A stretch of DNA of 64,000 nt from Sequoia sempervirens (taxonomy: Eukaryota > Streptophyta > Pinopsida > Cupressales > Cupressaceae), in contig VDFB02270651.1 of assembly GCA_007258455.2 (NCBI GenBank), positions 700,720,217 to 700,784,216 on the forward strand. Direction: 5' to 3'. The position numbers were made by a program, and so were the translations under genes. The number at the start of each line of letters is the position of its first letter. Position 1 is the first letter of the stretch. The notes beneath the pieces were generated by a model, which saw only the letters and a list, made by a program, of their open reading frames with translations, did no database searches and was not told the origin of the DNA. This document shows positions 1 through 11,600 of the stretch, one piece after another.

Positions 1-363
1 TCATTAATATGAGTCATAAAACATCGTCCATCAGCACCCTTAAGTTGATAGATATTTCTTTCAGATTTCTTTCCTATAGCAATCAATGTTTTGGATCATT
101 TCCAGATCTCACACCTCTCATCCTTAAACACAAGATCATATCCTTTACTGCACATCTAACCAACACTCAAAAATTTATGTCATAATCCCTTAACATAGTA
201 GACATCATCAATATTATGCTTGCCATCAAAACTTACTGAACCTATCCCATAAATTTTAGCACTAGTATCATCTCCAAACATAACCAAGCCTCCATCATAT
301 TTTTCAAGTTTAACAAACTTACTTTATTACCAGTCATGTGATGTGAACAACCATTGTCAACGA
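1..363 (-). pseudogene. Copia protease region, start of pol (broken)
   Basis: Reading the minus strand from 363 downward gives a retropepsin start of Copia type: a VVDNGCSHHMTG motif (usual form D-S-G-C-S-x-H-M) followed by the strand-rich segment that leads to the pre-integrase region. The catalytic Asp is kept but the following Ser is Asn. Two in-frame stops follow within 100 codons, so the frame is dead. It continues the gag at 414-1422 and runs off the left edge; integrase and RT would lie outside the window. Confidence 0.75.
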
Positions 364-413
364 CCCAAAAATTCTTTTCTTGTTTAGCATGTAGGGCAGA
401 GATAACAGTACCT

Positions 414-1422
414 TCATTTTTTCTCCTTCTTCGGAGGGCTTTCCTTCACTTGTTTTTCAGAATTAGCAGAAGTAGATTCATCCTTTATAGCCAAGAACAA
501 GCATTCATTGTCATCAGGATCTTCATACTTAGAATCTTCGTCAGATATACTAGCATTATTATTCACATAATATGTTTTGTTAATCTTTTTTCCTTTCTTT
601 TCTTTCGCATATCTTTGTTTACTCCTCTTAGCTCTTTTTGGACACTTTGCAACATAATGACCTATTTCTCCACAACTAAAGCATTTAACGAGTAACTTAC
701 CTTCATACTTACCAAAGCCTTTTCTCATCCTTCTCACAAAGTTAGCTTCTATTTCATCAAAATTTTCTCCATCTGAATATTCAGCTTTTGTCACCTTAAA
801 AGCAATTTTTGATTTGCATCCATTCCTCAGACTCGGTTTCCTCATCTCATAAGATGTCGAAAATCCCAACAGCAGATCTTTAGTGCAAGTTTTATAATGT
901 ATACTATGTTCAATAGCACACACCTTCTCATTGTAAGCATCAAGGAGAGTTCTAAGAATTTTCTTTACAATTCTGGTTTCATCTATAGTAGCACCAAGTC
1001 CTCACATTCCAACCACTATCTCATCCAATCTTTGTAAATAAGCTTTAACATTCTCATCTTCAGACATATGCAAAAACTCAAACTGTCTCCAAATTCTGTA
1101 TTTTTGGCTATTTAACTCTCTCATCACCTTCATGTGCCCTTTCCAAAGCATCCCAGACTTTCTTAGTAGACTTCAAATTTTGAACCTTAATCAACTCGGA
1201 ATGTACCAGACTATTCTTCAAAATGTGCTTCGCCTTATTGTTCGCTTCATGTGCTTTGATCTCATCAATCCTACTTGGACCATTAGCAGGAGTGTAAGGA
1301 TTCTTGTAGGCTTTCTCCACATCATATCTGCAATACTCCAGATATTCTTCCATCAATATTTTCCAGATAGCATACTTAGTTCCATCGAACCTCGGATAAT
1401 CATAAGTCATCTTGTCAGCCAT
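414..1422 (-). pseudogene. Copia gag (UBN2-type) with CCHC zinc knuckle, frameshifted
   Basis: The start at 1422 opens a gag of UBN2/retrotran_gag type: the N-terminal 104 residues contain the F-D-G-x-x-Y-x-x-W motif (FDGTKYAIW) that is standard for Copia capsids. A stop near 1108 and a frameshift separate it from the 414-923 part, which carries a CX2CX4HX4C knuckle (CFSCGEIGHYVAKC) and a Lys-rich then acidic tail. Gag packages the element RNA; this copy cannot be made in one piece. It lies directly downstream of a primer binding site and LTR in the same orientation. Family assignment is firm, lineage (SIRE-like) is a guess from the long LTR. Confidence 0.85.
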
Positions 1423-1462
1423 CCCGGACCTTCCTCAAGTGGTTAAGCTCTTCACCAAGGAA

Positions 1463-1478
1463 CCAAGCTCTGATACCA
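1463..1478 (-). other. Copia primer binding site (tRNA-iMet type)
   Basis: On the minus strand this reads TGGTATCAGAGCTTGG, the usual Copia primer site complementary to the 3' end of initiator tRNA-Met. It sits 5 bases after the LTR end and about 40 bases before the gag start, fixing the orientation. Confidence 0.85.
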
Positions 1479-1483
1479 ATTAT

Positions 1484-2693
1484 TGAACAAGACAACTGAG
1501 AGGGGGGGTGAATCAGTTGTCACATATTTAAACTTTAATTCATTCACTAGAACTAATCCTTAACACTACTTAGTAGATTAAACATTAAATACTAGTGCAG
1601 AAACTGAAAATTATCACATAAACACAATAACACCATATTTACATGGAAAACCCAATAAGGGAAAAACCATGATGAGGATTAACTCACACTATAGATAATA
1701 TCAAAACTGATTACAAAATGATCACTGCCTGAGAAACAAGGCTCGCTGCCAAAAGGACTCACTGTCCAATAGGGCTAACAACCCAGAGGGCTCACTACCA
1801 CAGAGATACAAAGAAGATAAAGAAGACTTGTTACAGAGATAAGACAATCTCAATGTAACAAAGAAATCAACCACAATTCGCTCAATCCACTTGCAAACAT
1901 GCACGAATGATAGAGTGCACCTTCAACTCACTGCTTCCGGAAACTCAACATTTAGGCTTCACATTGATCTACCATACTCGCATCATACACACACACTAAT
2001 TCGCACTTATCTCTATTTCCTTTGTTCTCTTCGCTTCTTCTTCCCTAACTCATTATGCATTTATACCATCTTCAACTTTGAAACATATCCAAAGTCGGCC
2101 ATCCAAATTCAAATTCAAATTAGGTCAACGTCAAAACATCCTAGGATGGAATTAGAATGAGGGCGACCCAAACACATGCTTCATCAAGACCCAAATAGAT
2201 CTTAACACACTTCACTAACTCCGAAAGTAGTATTCCACGCAAGGTCGGCCAAACCAGTGTAAAACACATAGAACAATTAAGCACAAAGTTTCCAGATACC
2301 AAAATTATCTTCAATACAATCAAAACAACTCAACTCTAGAACCACAAGTCATAAGACTTTATCAAAGAGAAATTTGGAGCAACGATATTTCTCTCAGACC
2401 TCAACCAGAAACACAGAAAACCACAATTCACAATTGATGAACATAACTCACACTGTACAATGAACCAACAACCAAAAATCAAGCTATAGCAGCTTCCAAC
2501 AACCATGACCAACATATCTAAACCATACAAATATAGGAGCAAAACTCAGAGCAACCACTGAACATCTGCGACATATCTTCATTACAATTTTCTCAATATC
2601 CTCGACATATACAACCAATAACCTGTATCTATGACACTAATGACAACATCAATCAGTTGATAACCAATTAACCAGTTGACATCAACGACAACA
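1484..2693 (-). repeat. 5' LTR of the left Copia element
   Basis: The inner edge is set by TG on the plus strand at 1484 next to the PBS. The block has the GAGAGGGGGGGTGAATCAG motif typical of many plant Copia LTRs. The outer edge is less sure: minus-strand TGTTGTCGTTGATGTC at 2693 is my choice, 2728 is an alternative. The partner LTR is outside the window, so no TSD can be checked. Confidence 0.65.
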
Positions 2694-5288
2694 CCTTCAA
2701 TTTTTCCATTCTTGCAACACAAACAACATTATTAGTGATTATAAATTAGTTATGAGCTAGTGAGGAGAAATGAACACTATATATACAAGTTGCTTCCAAT
2801 TGCTAGCATTTTTCATCTTAGAGGTTTTTCTCCTCAACACAACTGCTACAAGGGTTGTAAGGAGACTTTGTGCTCCTAAATTCAAAGCAATTTGAAGAAT
2901 ATTTTCTAAACTTTGTGTCATTATTTTCTTCATGGGTTGCATGTTCTTTACATGTTCAATATGTAATCATTTCATTGTATTACTCTTGCACTTTGGTATA
3001 TAGGAAATGTGATAAACTTTGTTCTTGGATTTTGAGGAAATAGAAAAGTATTATTAAACTATCATTGTGCTCTTTTCGTTTATTGCAAATTATTTGTATG
3101 TTTAGTGTAAAATTGATTTCTCACCTCTTTCTTGTTTATTGGAGTAAACTTGGAGCATTCTTTGCCTCTCTTGCTAATATTGCATTCATGAATCAAAGGA
3201 CTTTGTATCTCTTGTGGTTGCTTTTTGTTTATTTTATTTTTCTCATCATCCCTCTCACTTTCATTTGAGGAATCTTGAAAAACATCTCATATGAGCATGT
3301 CTAGGGTTTCCCCCTATCCCTTCTTTTTCCCATTTTCATATTCCTTTTGTATTTTTTAGTTAAAAGTACCCAAAAATCCTTAAAAACCCCATCATACAAG
3401 GGCATTGTCCCTCTCAAACATTAAAAAAAATGCTAATTTAATAATGATTCTCCAACTATTGTGAGCATGTATCATTGTCCATTGGGCAAGTCACTAAATT
3501 CAACAAAGCTTTGCAATGACAAATCATTTTAGCTAACAATCTCAAGGCCACCTTTTCCATCATTCTTTTAAAATTGAGTTGCCACAAAATCCATGGGCAA
3601 TGAACGTCAGAATATCAAAAGAAAGTGGTTATGTCTAGCATTGTCAAATTCATCTGTGTCCATTTGGCTTTGCACCCACTTTCTTTACTTCATCTATTTT
3701 GTGAAATAGTTCATCTAAGGTAGAGGACGAGATGGTGACTAATTAAGTTTGAAAACCACTGTGTTGTGTACGTACATGTATAGGAGGTACAAGGGATGGA
3801 TGAAATAATGGAAGGCATGTAAGCAAAAAGGTGTATAAGGGTATTTTGGGTGTGGGATGTGGCATGGGGTATGGAAGTGGCTTGGCTAAGTTGGGTAACA
3901 ATAGGTCCAATAGTGGTGGATGAAAAAGGCATGGCCGTGGAGGGATACGGCCAAGAGATAAACCAAATGGTGAATTACATGTGGAAAAGGGGTAGGTACT
4001 AAATGGTGAGAGACCATTGGCCATGGTACTATGAGGATGAATAGTGGTAATGGAAGAGGTAATGGTAGAGGATAGGTCTCTTGTAGAAGTGGGAATGGAA
4101 GTAGATGCACTAGTGAATATAGAAGTAAATCTAGACTAACACATTACAAAGCCTCTAATTCATATAGCTTATTAACAAACACATCAAGAAACATATCCGC
4201 TAACTGTATAGGATTTTTCGCATTAACCAAACAAGCGAACTCAATTGCAAAATCTTGAGTGTTCACATAAGCATCAAATGGTCATATTTATTGTTCACAC
4301 TATAAGCATCAAAATTGGCTTTGTTCTCATTGATTTAGGCCATACTAAGGTTTAGACAAGCACTACTTAATAGCATAAACAAAAGATATGAAATAAAGAT
4401 CAAAATATCAATGATATGTCATTCGAAAGTGATGACCTAATGTAATAGCCAAGGGTGGATAGAATGGTAAAAAAAGATATCACAATAATGCACAGAAACC
4501 CTAATAGAAAAGATATATTAGTGAAAAAGCAAATGAGACAAGATTTGAATCTAATAATGAATGTTAATATAAAAGAAAATAAATTTGAAAACCCTAATAG
4601 GAATAAGAACAACTAGAAGCAAACTAGATCACATAAAATCAAATGGGTTCACCAAAATGTAAAGGAATAACTTTTCTTTGAGTTAACCAAAGCTAATTAA
4701 ATAAATGTAATTAATCAAGTTCAAATTAGCAAGTAGATTAAAACTAAATATAGCTCAAACTATAATTTTCTAATAATTTGCAATGATTGAATTAGTAAGG
4801 ATTACTCCATTATCATGGCTTCAACTATGGCTTCCAAGGTGCATGGCTACAATGCTTCTCCAAACAAATGCTCCTCATATGCAACAAATCACAAAGCTTT
4901 ATCTCCTAGTGGCATTCATTATCAACGCCTTACCTTACAAGTTGACCTCTAGGTAACAAATAACAACAAATCAAGGCCATCATGGGTTGTTGGCACTATT
5001 TTAAATCATGGCATTGTGTTTGTTGAGGTCTTGAGTCCTAGATCTATTGGGTGTTGCTCTTGCAATCTTGTTGACAGCAAGGGCATGTTTTCTCCCACCT
5101 CTCCTTTCTCCAACATCTCTACTCGTGCTTGATGCTAATGTTGGAGATTTGGCCTCTCTAGCTTCTTGTTATTTCAAACGCACCAATGGAGGACCTTCAT
5201 CTCATGTTTGAGTCTTTATGGCTATTAGCAAGGGTGGGGCAAATTATGGTCATTCCTTTGCAACTAAGGTTGGCATGAGGACTCCCCT
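2694..5288. other. No gene recognised; AT-rich repetitive DNA
   Basis: I see no convincing coding frame, RNA gene or terminal repeat. A TATA-like stretch occurs near 2769. Overlapping short minus-strand frames at 3711-4110 are low-complexity readings of the complement of a GGA/GGT-rich tract and share no family signature. From about 4818 Ser/Ala-rich codons in the plus direction may be the decayed start of the DUF4283 gene that follows. Confidence 0.5.
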
Positions 5289-5930
5289 TTCTCACCCTAC
5301 TCTACATGGAAAAGCTTTGCCTCTTTCTCGCTCAAATTCTTTATGGACAAGATATGATTGATAATGAAATGTTTTACACTCAACAAAGTCTGATCTACAA
5401 ATTTAATCAATTACGGCCTTCTCTTTGGCCCCTCACCGATGGTTCAATTGAGCTTTTTCCTTATGCTAGGGACTTCTTTATCACAAGCTTTCATACTCCA
5501 TAGGACTTGTGATTGGTGCAAGGTGGTAGGTTGTGGATGTGGGATGTGGTATGAGCATTCCCTCTCTCTCCAACCGTGCTTTCATTCTTTCAAGCCTATG
5601 ATGGAATCTCTCAATATTGTGCCAATTTAGGTGAGGTTGCCTTATCTCCCTCTCCAATTCTAAGGAAAATCTTACTTTGAGGATATCAGCAATGTTATTG
5701 GTTGACTTCTAAAGATGGATTTTTCCACATCCAACATCTATCATTCTACTTTGCCCATATTCTAGTGGACATTGGCATTTCCAAGGCACTTCATGGGGAT
5801 GTTATCTTAATGGTTGGGATAGGCAATGGATTCAGCTACTTGATTATGAGATCCTACTATTCTAGTGTAGACAATGCCTTGCTATTAGATATCTTGATTC
5901 CAAGTGTCAACACTCACCATAAGAATGCAA
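5289..5930 (+). pseudogene. DUF4283 / zinc-knuckle protein remnant (LINE ORF1-type)
   Basis: Three overlapping frames together follow the DUF4283 family in order. First comes a QQSLIYKFN...RPSLWPL segment (from about 5360) and a GSIELFPYARDFF strand. In the 5439-5718 frame a SLSLQPCFHSFKPMMESLNI segment is followed by V-R-L-P-x-L-P and FEDI-x-N-x-x-G. Near 5815-5900 RQWIQLLDYE is followed by the C-R-Q-C start of a knuckle. Stops stand where family Trp and Arg are expected. DUF4283 proteins with this knuckle are usually ORF1 of plant LINEs or their domesticated relatives. No reverse transcriptase follows, so this is an isolated fragment. Confidence 0.7.
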
Positions 5931-8629
5931 GATCAACTACTTGGTGGAGGAATGCCCTCCCTAATCACTTGATTGTGGACATTTTTGTTGGATGCAACTC
6001 TTTGATTGGGGAGCCTCCTTGTCCTACCCCTTGATGGTGGATAACATTGTGACCTTGAAAGCTCCTCCTCTTGTTCCATTCCCTAGGGTTGCTATGGCTC
6101 TAGCAATTTCATTGCTCCTTAATAGGACTTTCTTTGTAATCCAATTTTGGTGTCTTCAATGTTTATTCTCATAGCCTAGCTAGTGGGTCATGGGGGATTC
6201 TTGCTCATGATCACTCTATGCAATATACGACAACTTTGGTTAGACATCCTTCCTCGTCACATGAGGTGACTTTGGATGTGGAGGCAAAGGACTCCCCCTT
6301 CTCTCCATGTTCGAAGGAGTTAGAAAATGGTATCACAGATGATCATTCAAAGAAGGAAGAGAAGTCTTACAAAATATGATTCAAATTCCCATCCATGAGT
6401 TAAGGGTGTGCAAATTGCAAGGAAGGGGACAAGCATAGTGTAGGTTGGGTGTATTGTTTCCCTTTGGCTACCTAATGCAACTGTATTGTTGAATGTCTTT
6501 TTTGGTAGTCATTGCATTGCATTTGCAAAAGGTTCTAGGCCCTTTCAAAACATGGTCTTTTAGTTATCAAATTTGTTGTTGTTGGTTAGTTATGTATATG
6601 TTGATGTTTTAATGTATTGGATTCTAGGAGCCTATCAAAACCTATTATGTGCAAGGTTTATGGTCCCTTCAAAACAATTGATACAAAAACTCACAATAGT
6701 CTAATCCAAAAATAACAATCAAAATTATGGATTATCTAAATTTGGCATTAGACAATGATACTTAGCTCTATGGCAAAAGAATGATTACCTTTGGAGAAGA
6801 TTTTGATATCCAACGAGTTCATGCTCAAAAAAGAATGCCTCTATTAATGAAATGCCTCAAAACTTATGTTTGATCAATGCTCTGTTATGTGGGTAAACGG
6901 TCCAATCCAAGTGACTGATGGCTATAGAGAGGTAGGTGTACAATTAAGTGTTATAAATGGATGGATAAGGTGAATGTATAGAAATATTTAGGTATAAAGA
7001 TAAGGTAAGGGCTAAATATATATGAATATGTGCATACAAATGAATTAAGGCTAGAAGAATAAGCTTGACTTCACAAAAGATCATATTGTTTATCACTATG
7101 TACATGCATCAAGACATTTCTTCAAAATGAAGAAAATAAGAAATGAGTATGTAAAATTCTAACATTGCAATTATATTAGTATGTGTTTACATGAATTTAA
7201 CTACCCACTAACCATTAATCACTACATAACCTAACCTATGGGTTGTTAGGTCCTACACTAACATTGACCGCTAGCCCCCACTAACAAAGTACTATAACAA
7301 GGATACAGTAGAGCAACATTGCGGAACATAGTTTGTTTTGTCCAACATGCTTATATTTGCTTATCTTCTGGCCACGATGTTTCACCCCATTTCACGAGTA
7401 GCTTCTCCAGCTACTGTTCAAATGCTCTGCACTCAGTCCGTCTGCTAATGTCTCTTGCCTTTTTTGCTTTCAAACTTGAATATCAGACATCTGATTGATC
7501 TTCTAGTGGAGCTTTATGAATTTCGTGCCCTCTCTGCGCAGTTTGTTTAATCATTTTCTTCTTTGGATCAATTGCAGAGACACTGATGAAATACAACAGC
7601 CTCTTCTGGATTTCTTTTCATATATGACAGTCTTTTTGGATACTAAAACTTTTTCTCTACTCCCTTGACTATAGAAGGAAGCATACCAAAGCGGTTCTTT
7701 TAAGAAATTGTTACTCGATCACCTAAGCAGACCGTATCGATCACTTATAGGTGAATTTTTCAATCATATATTTAAAAACAACACACGGTAACTCCAGACG
7801 TCGTTGTATTCAAAGCAAAACCCAACATCTACCGAATATATCACCCTCTGCCTATTATGGCCGTTATCTTATCCTTAGACATCTAAAACCCCACATTTGA
7901 AAGCATTCAGTTCACCCTTTAGTCTTGAAAGGAACTTCCACGCTGCAATGTGCTCGTTATTTTACAGCAATATCATACTAGAATTAAGTTGAGGAATGTC
8001 TATGAAAGAAATATAATGATTCTTGTGCTTAAATCTTGGATAAATCTTGGATAATAGAAACTGTACCAACACAATTTAAAACTAACGACAGCCAAGATTT
8101 GCTCCATTCAAGCACACAGGAATTTGCTTGCTATTGGCTACTATAATTTGCATCTGTTGATTTAGGCATTCAACCTATATGCCACGAGGCATGCCATCCC
8201 TCCAAGGAAAAGAATCACACCGAACAGATGATTAGATTGAAACCCTGCAGAAATCAAATGGCTCAAAACAATAGCTCAAATCCAACATAACAAGCAAAAA
8301 ATTAACCTACTAAATATTTCAAGGTTTCGACATTATTTTTGCAGGTCTATAAACGTTAAGAATGTAGCAGAATATAGTTAGATTTTGCAAATAACATGCA
8401 GTGACAACCCTTGCAGTTTTCAGAAGTACAAGAAAATGGATAGATAAAAATATCGATAACCACTAGGAGTTAACAGAAACATCAAGAAATAACTAGACAT
8501 GGGGTAAAAGATGCCATGTTGATTTGTACAGGCAATGTGAATGTAAAGTTGTTAAATTCATAAATTGAACATTAACTATTTAAAGGTGTTGCTAACCAAA
8601 CACTGAGCTTTTGCTCGTCACACTGCACT
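5931..8629. other. Intergenic; 3' flank of the bHLH gene
   Basis: No supported gene. The part next to 8630 should hold the 3' UTR of the bHLH gene, whose end I cannot place. About 7280-7650 shows on the minus strand a short VKW-G-x-T-S-W-P-E-D stretch that resembles a chromodomain but is too small to call. Confidence 0.5.
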
Positions 8630-11600
8630 CTAAGTAGAAGAGCTTGACGAGTCAAAAGATAAAATCCTATGTCGCTTATTTGAGACTGAGCTCCTCAGAG
8701 GAAACTCACTTGAAGCAGGCCTGTTAAGTACTTCCCTCAAAGCTTCCTTGACACTATTGAAAGACTGCGTTTCTTCATTACTGCCATTCACTTCTTCCTG
8801 TCTTGTCACTAAGAAGACATTTCTCACTCTGCCACCCAGACACGACATCTCAGCTTTTACAGTCTTCAATCTCTGGTCATTAAAAGATTGAAGCACATCA
8901 GCCAAAAGATCTGGCCGATCATCACAACAAATTGAAACCCTAATGAAAGCTCTCCCCTTTTCATCACCTCCATGTGATTCAACTTTCAAGTCATCAAAAT
9001 CTGTGGGTATGGAATCACCTTTAGCAACTTCTGCAAATCTTTTCTTCAGTTCTTTTACATGGTGAATCACTTCTCCTAGAAGCGTTGCTTTATCCATCTG
9101 CATTATCTCAACAAACTTGCTTCAACTGATATGTCAACATAAATTCATGTGTACTTGTTTCAGAAGGTCATAAATAATCAATGGGGCGTAACATTGTTCT
9201 AGCCATCCCAAGCACCAAGCATACAGAGAAGATAGCCATGCCAGTTGCATTATACTAATTAATTATTCAAGAAAATAAGCACTAGCCAGCCTGACTTATC
9301 TATAGAGGCATATCATTCATAAAGAAAATGCTAGTGTTTTAATGGAAGACTAGAGTTATTGAACAAACAGAGCAGAACCTACAAACAAAGCACATAAGTA
9401 ATATTATTAATACTTTAAAAAAAAAGTTGGGTCGCACATAAAAGACCTGATTCATGGTACAGAAAGGTAAATTTGGGTCATCAGCGGTCTAGGATCCACA
9501 ATGTGAAAAGCCAAACTTTGGGCTAAGATGGATTCACAATGATTTATTTAAGTTTTACTTTTCATCAAAGGGTTAAAATTTAAAGAGGTATACATTTGAC
9601 TAACGCGTTAAGATAAATGGAAAATAGTACCTCATTGGGCCTTTAGTGGGGGCAGGAGCGGGGGAGGAGGGGATGACCTTTAAAACAATAGATATGATGA
9701 CAATTCTTCAGAAATTAGTTTGACCCGACCACCTGAATTTGAAGAAATATCTGAGACAATTAAAATTTACTACTAAGCAAACCAGTACGTACAATGAATT
9801 CATGTCTTAAGTAAAAGAGTACGTACAATGAATTCATTATTCATGTGTTCACAAGCAAGAAATACACCAAATGCTTCCCCTTGATTCAAGCACAAACCTC
9901 ATAATCTCGTGTGCTTGATCGGTCACTTAATTAAGCTCAATGTAACCATAAACATCACTATCTCCTGAATATGTTCTGATTAATTGCCAAAATACATAAA
10001 GAAGGTAAAATCAACGTTCATAAAAATTGTGGTCGGGAAAGCCTCGGCAAGGGTACAAAAAATACGGTTCAGAAAAATCTTAGGAAAACATGAGAATTAT
10101 TAAAGCCCTTGAAATTCATAAGATGAAACAGAAAATCAGTTTTTTAAACTTTTTTTGGATGTCTGATTGTTTTTGAGTAATTTCATTCAAAAGATTTGCA
10201 ATTTCCTAAAAAATCAACGGATATATGCTGGAATTTTCAGAATTAATAGACCACTACAGCAATTTAACCACAGATTTTAAAAACAAGGAAAAAATCTTAG
10301 CATAAGTGTCTATCCACATACATACAAAGATAGGAAATTTGCTAAGGAACCAGATTTTTATCTTAATTTTACACCTGATGGCTGAGACAATCAAATAGCC
10401 ATCCCCAAATTTCTTCAAGGAACCAGATTTTATCTTAATTTTATATCTGAAGACTCAGACAATCAAATAACCATCCTCAAACTCAATAAAATGAGACAAA
10501 TCGAAGACATAATTTCAAAACCGATAAAAGAATCTACAACAATCCTTGAACTGAATGAACAAAGAACAAAATCCGACGACATGACCTCCATTCAAGAGAA
10601 AGGACATAAAATCAATTGGGAAGCCAGGTGGAGCATAGCCAGAGCAATATCTACTCTGACAAATTGATAATCTGCTGTCTTAATTTTTAGAAGAAAAAAC
10701 TCGATTTTATTGGAGAAACACTCTTAAATCAACAAGAAAATCCACAAAAAAGTTGAAACGTCCAAACTACATCACTCAATACAAAGATGAAAAGACTAGG
10801 AACTAATCTACATCATTGGTGAAACCAAAGACAAAAATCTATATCAAACCCAAAACATAGCAGAAAGACAGAAAGACAAAAGAACTAGAATCCACATGAC
10901 ACTGCCTGCAATAAAACAAAGAGCAATAAAATAAAAGCCTTTTTCACAGGGATTTAAATAGCATATATAATGCCATAAAATTGCTCTAATAAAGGCTGCA
11001 CTCCCAAACCTTACAAAAGGAAATAGGAACACCGAACGAAGCAAAACTTAGAAAGAAAAATAAAACTGCCATATCCAAGGCAAACAAAACCAAAAGGCTA
11101 CATGAAGATGCCACACCCTTCAAAATTACACAAAATTAAAGGCCATGTGCCAAAAACTGATGGAAAACCGGTTGGAAACATATATACTAAAACATAATAT
11201 AAAATTTTATATTTAAATGTTGTGTGTACAACATAGCAAATTGTGACGTTCTTCTAGGATTAACTGCCTAGACTTAAGGTTCTATAACAATAATTTAAAG
11301 CATGTATAACACAGTACCTACAATTAAGAAGTTAAAAACAGACCATTAAACTTAGGGAATGAGAGGGCTAAAAACAACACGTTGAAAGCGGCAAAAATCT
11401 ATCTTTAGCATATTATATGATAAATCAGATAAGAAAAGATTACTTCTAATGCTCTTTACTTTCCGGCCTATCAAGCACATCCACTTGTTAAGAAGATGGT
11501 TTCTTTAACTGATTTAGCTTATGAATAAATTTCCAGTCTAAAATATTCAAAAAATAGGTTGTAGAACATAGAAAAAATGGCTTAAAATAATGCATTGAAG

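Noticed and set aside
3711..4110. Overlapping Pro/Leu-rich minus frames as a gene
   Set aside because: Low complexity, mutually overlapping, no family signature.
7280..7650. Minus-strand chromodomain-like stretch (VKWGETSWPED)
   Set aside because: Only about 15 residues match and stops lie on both sides; no integrase next to it.
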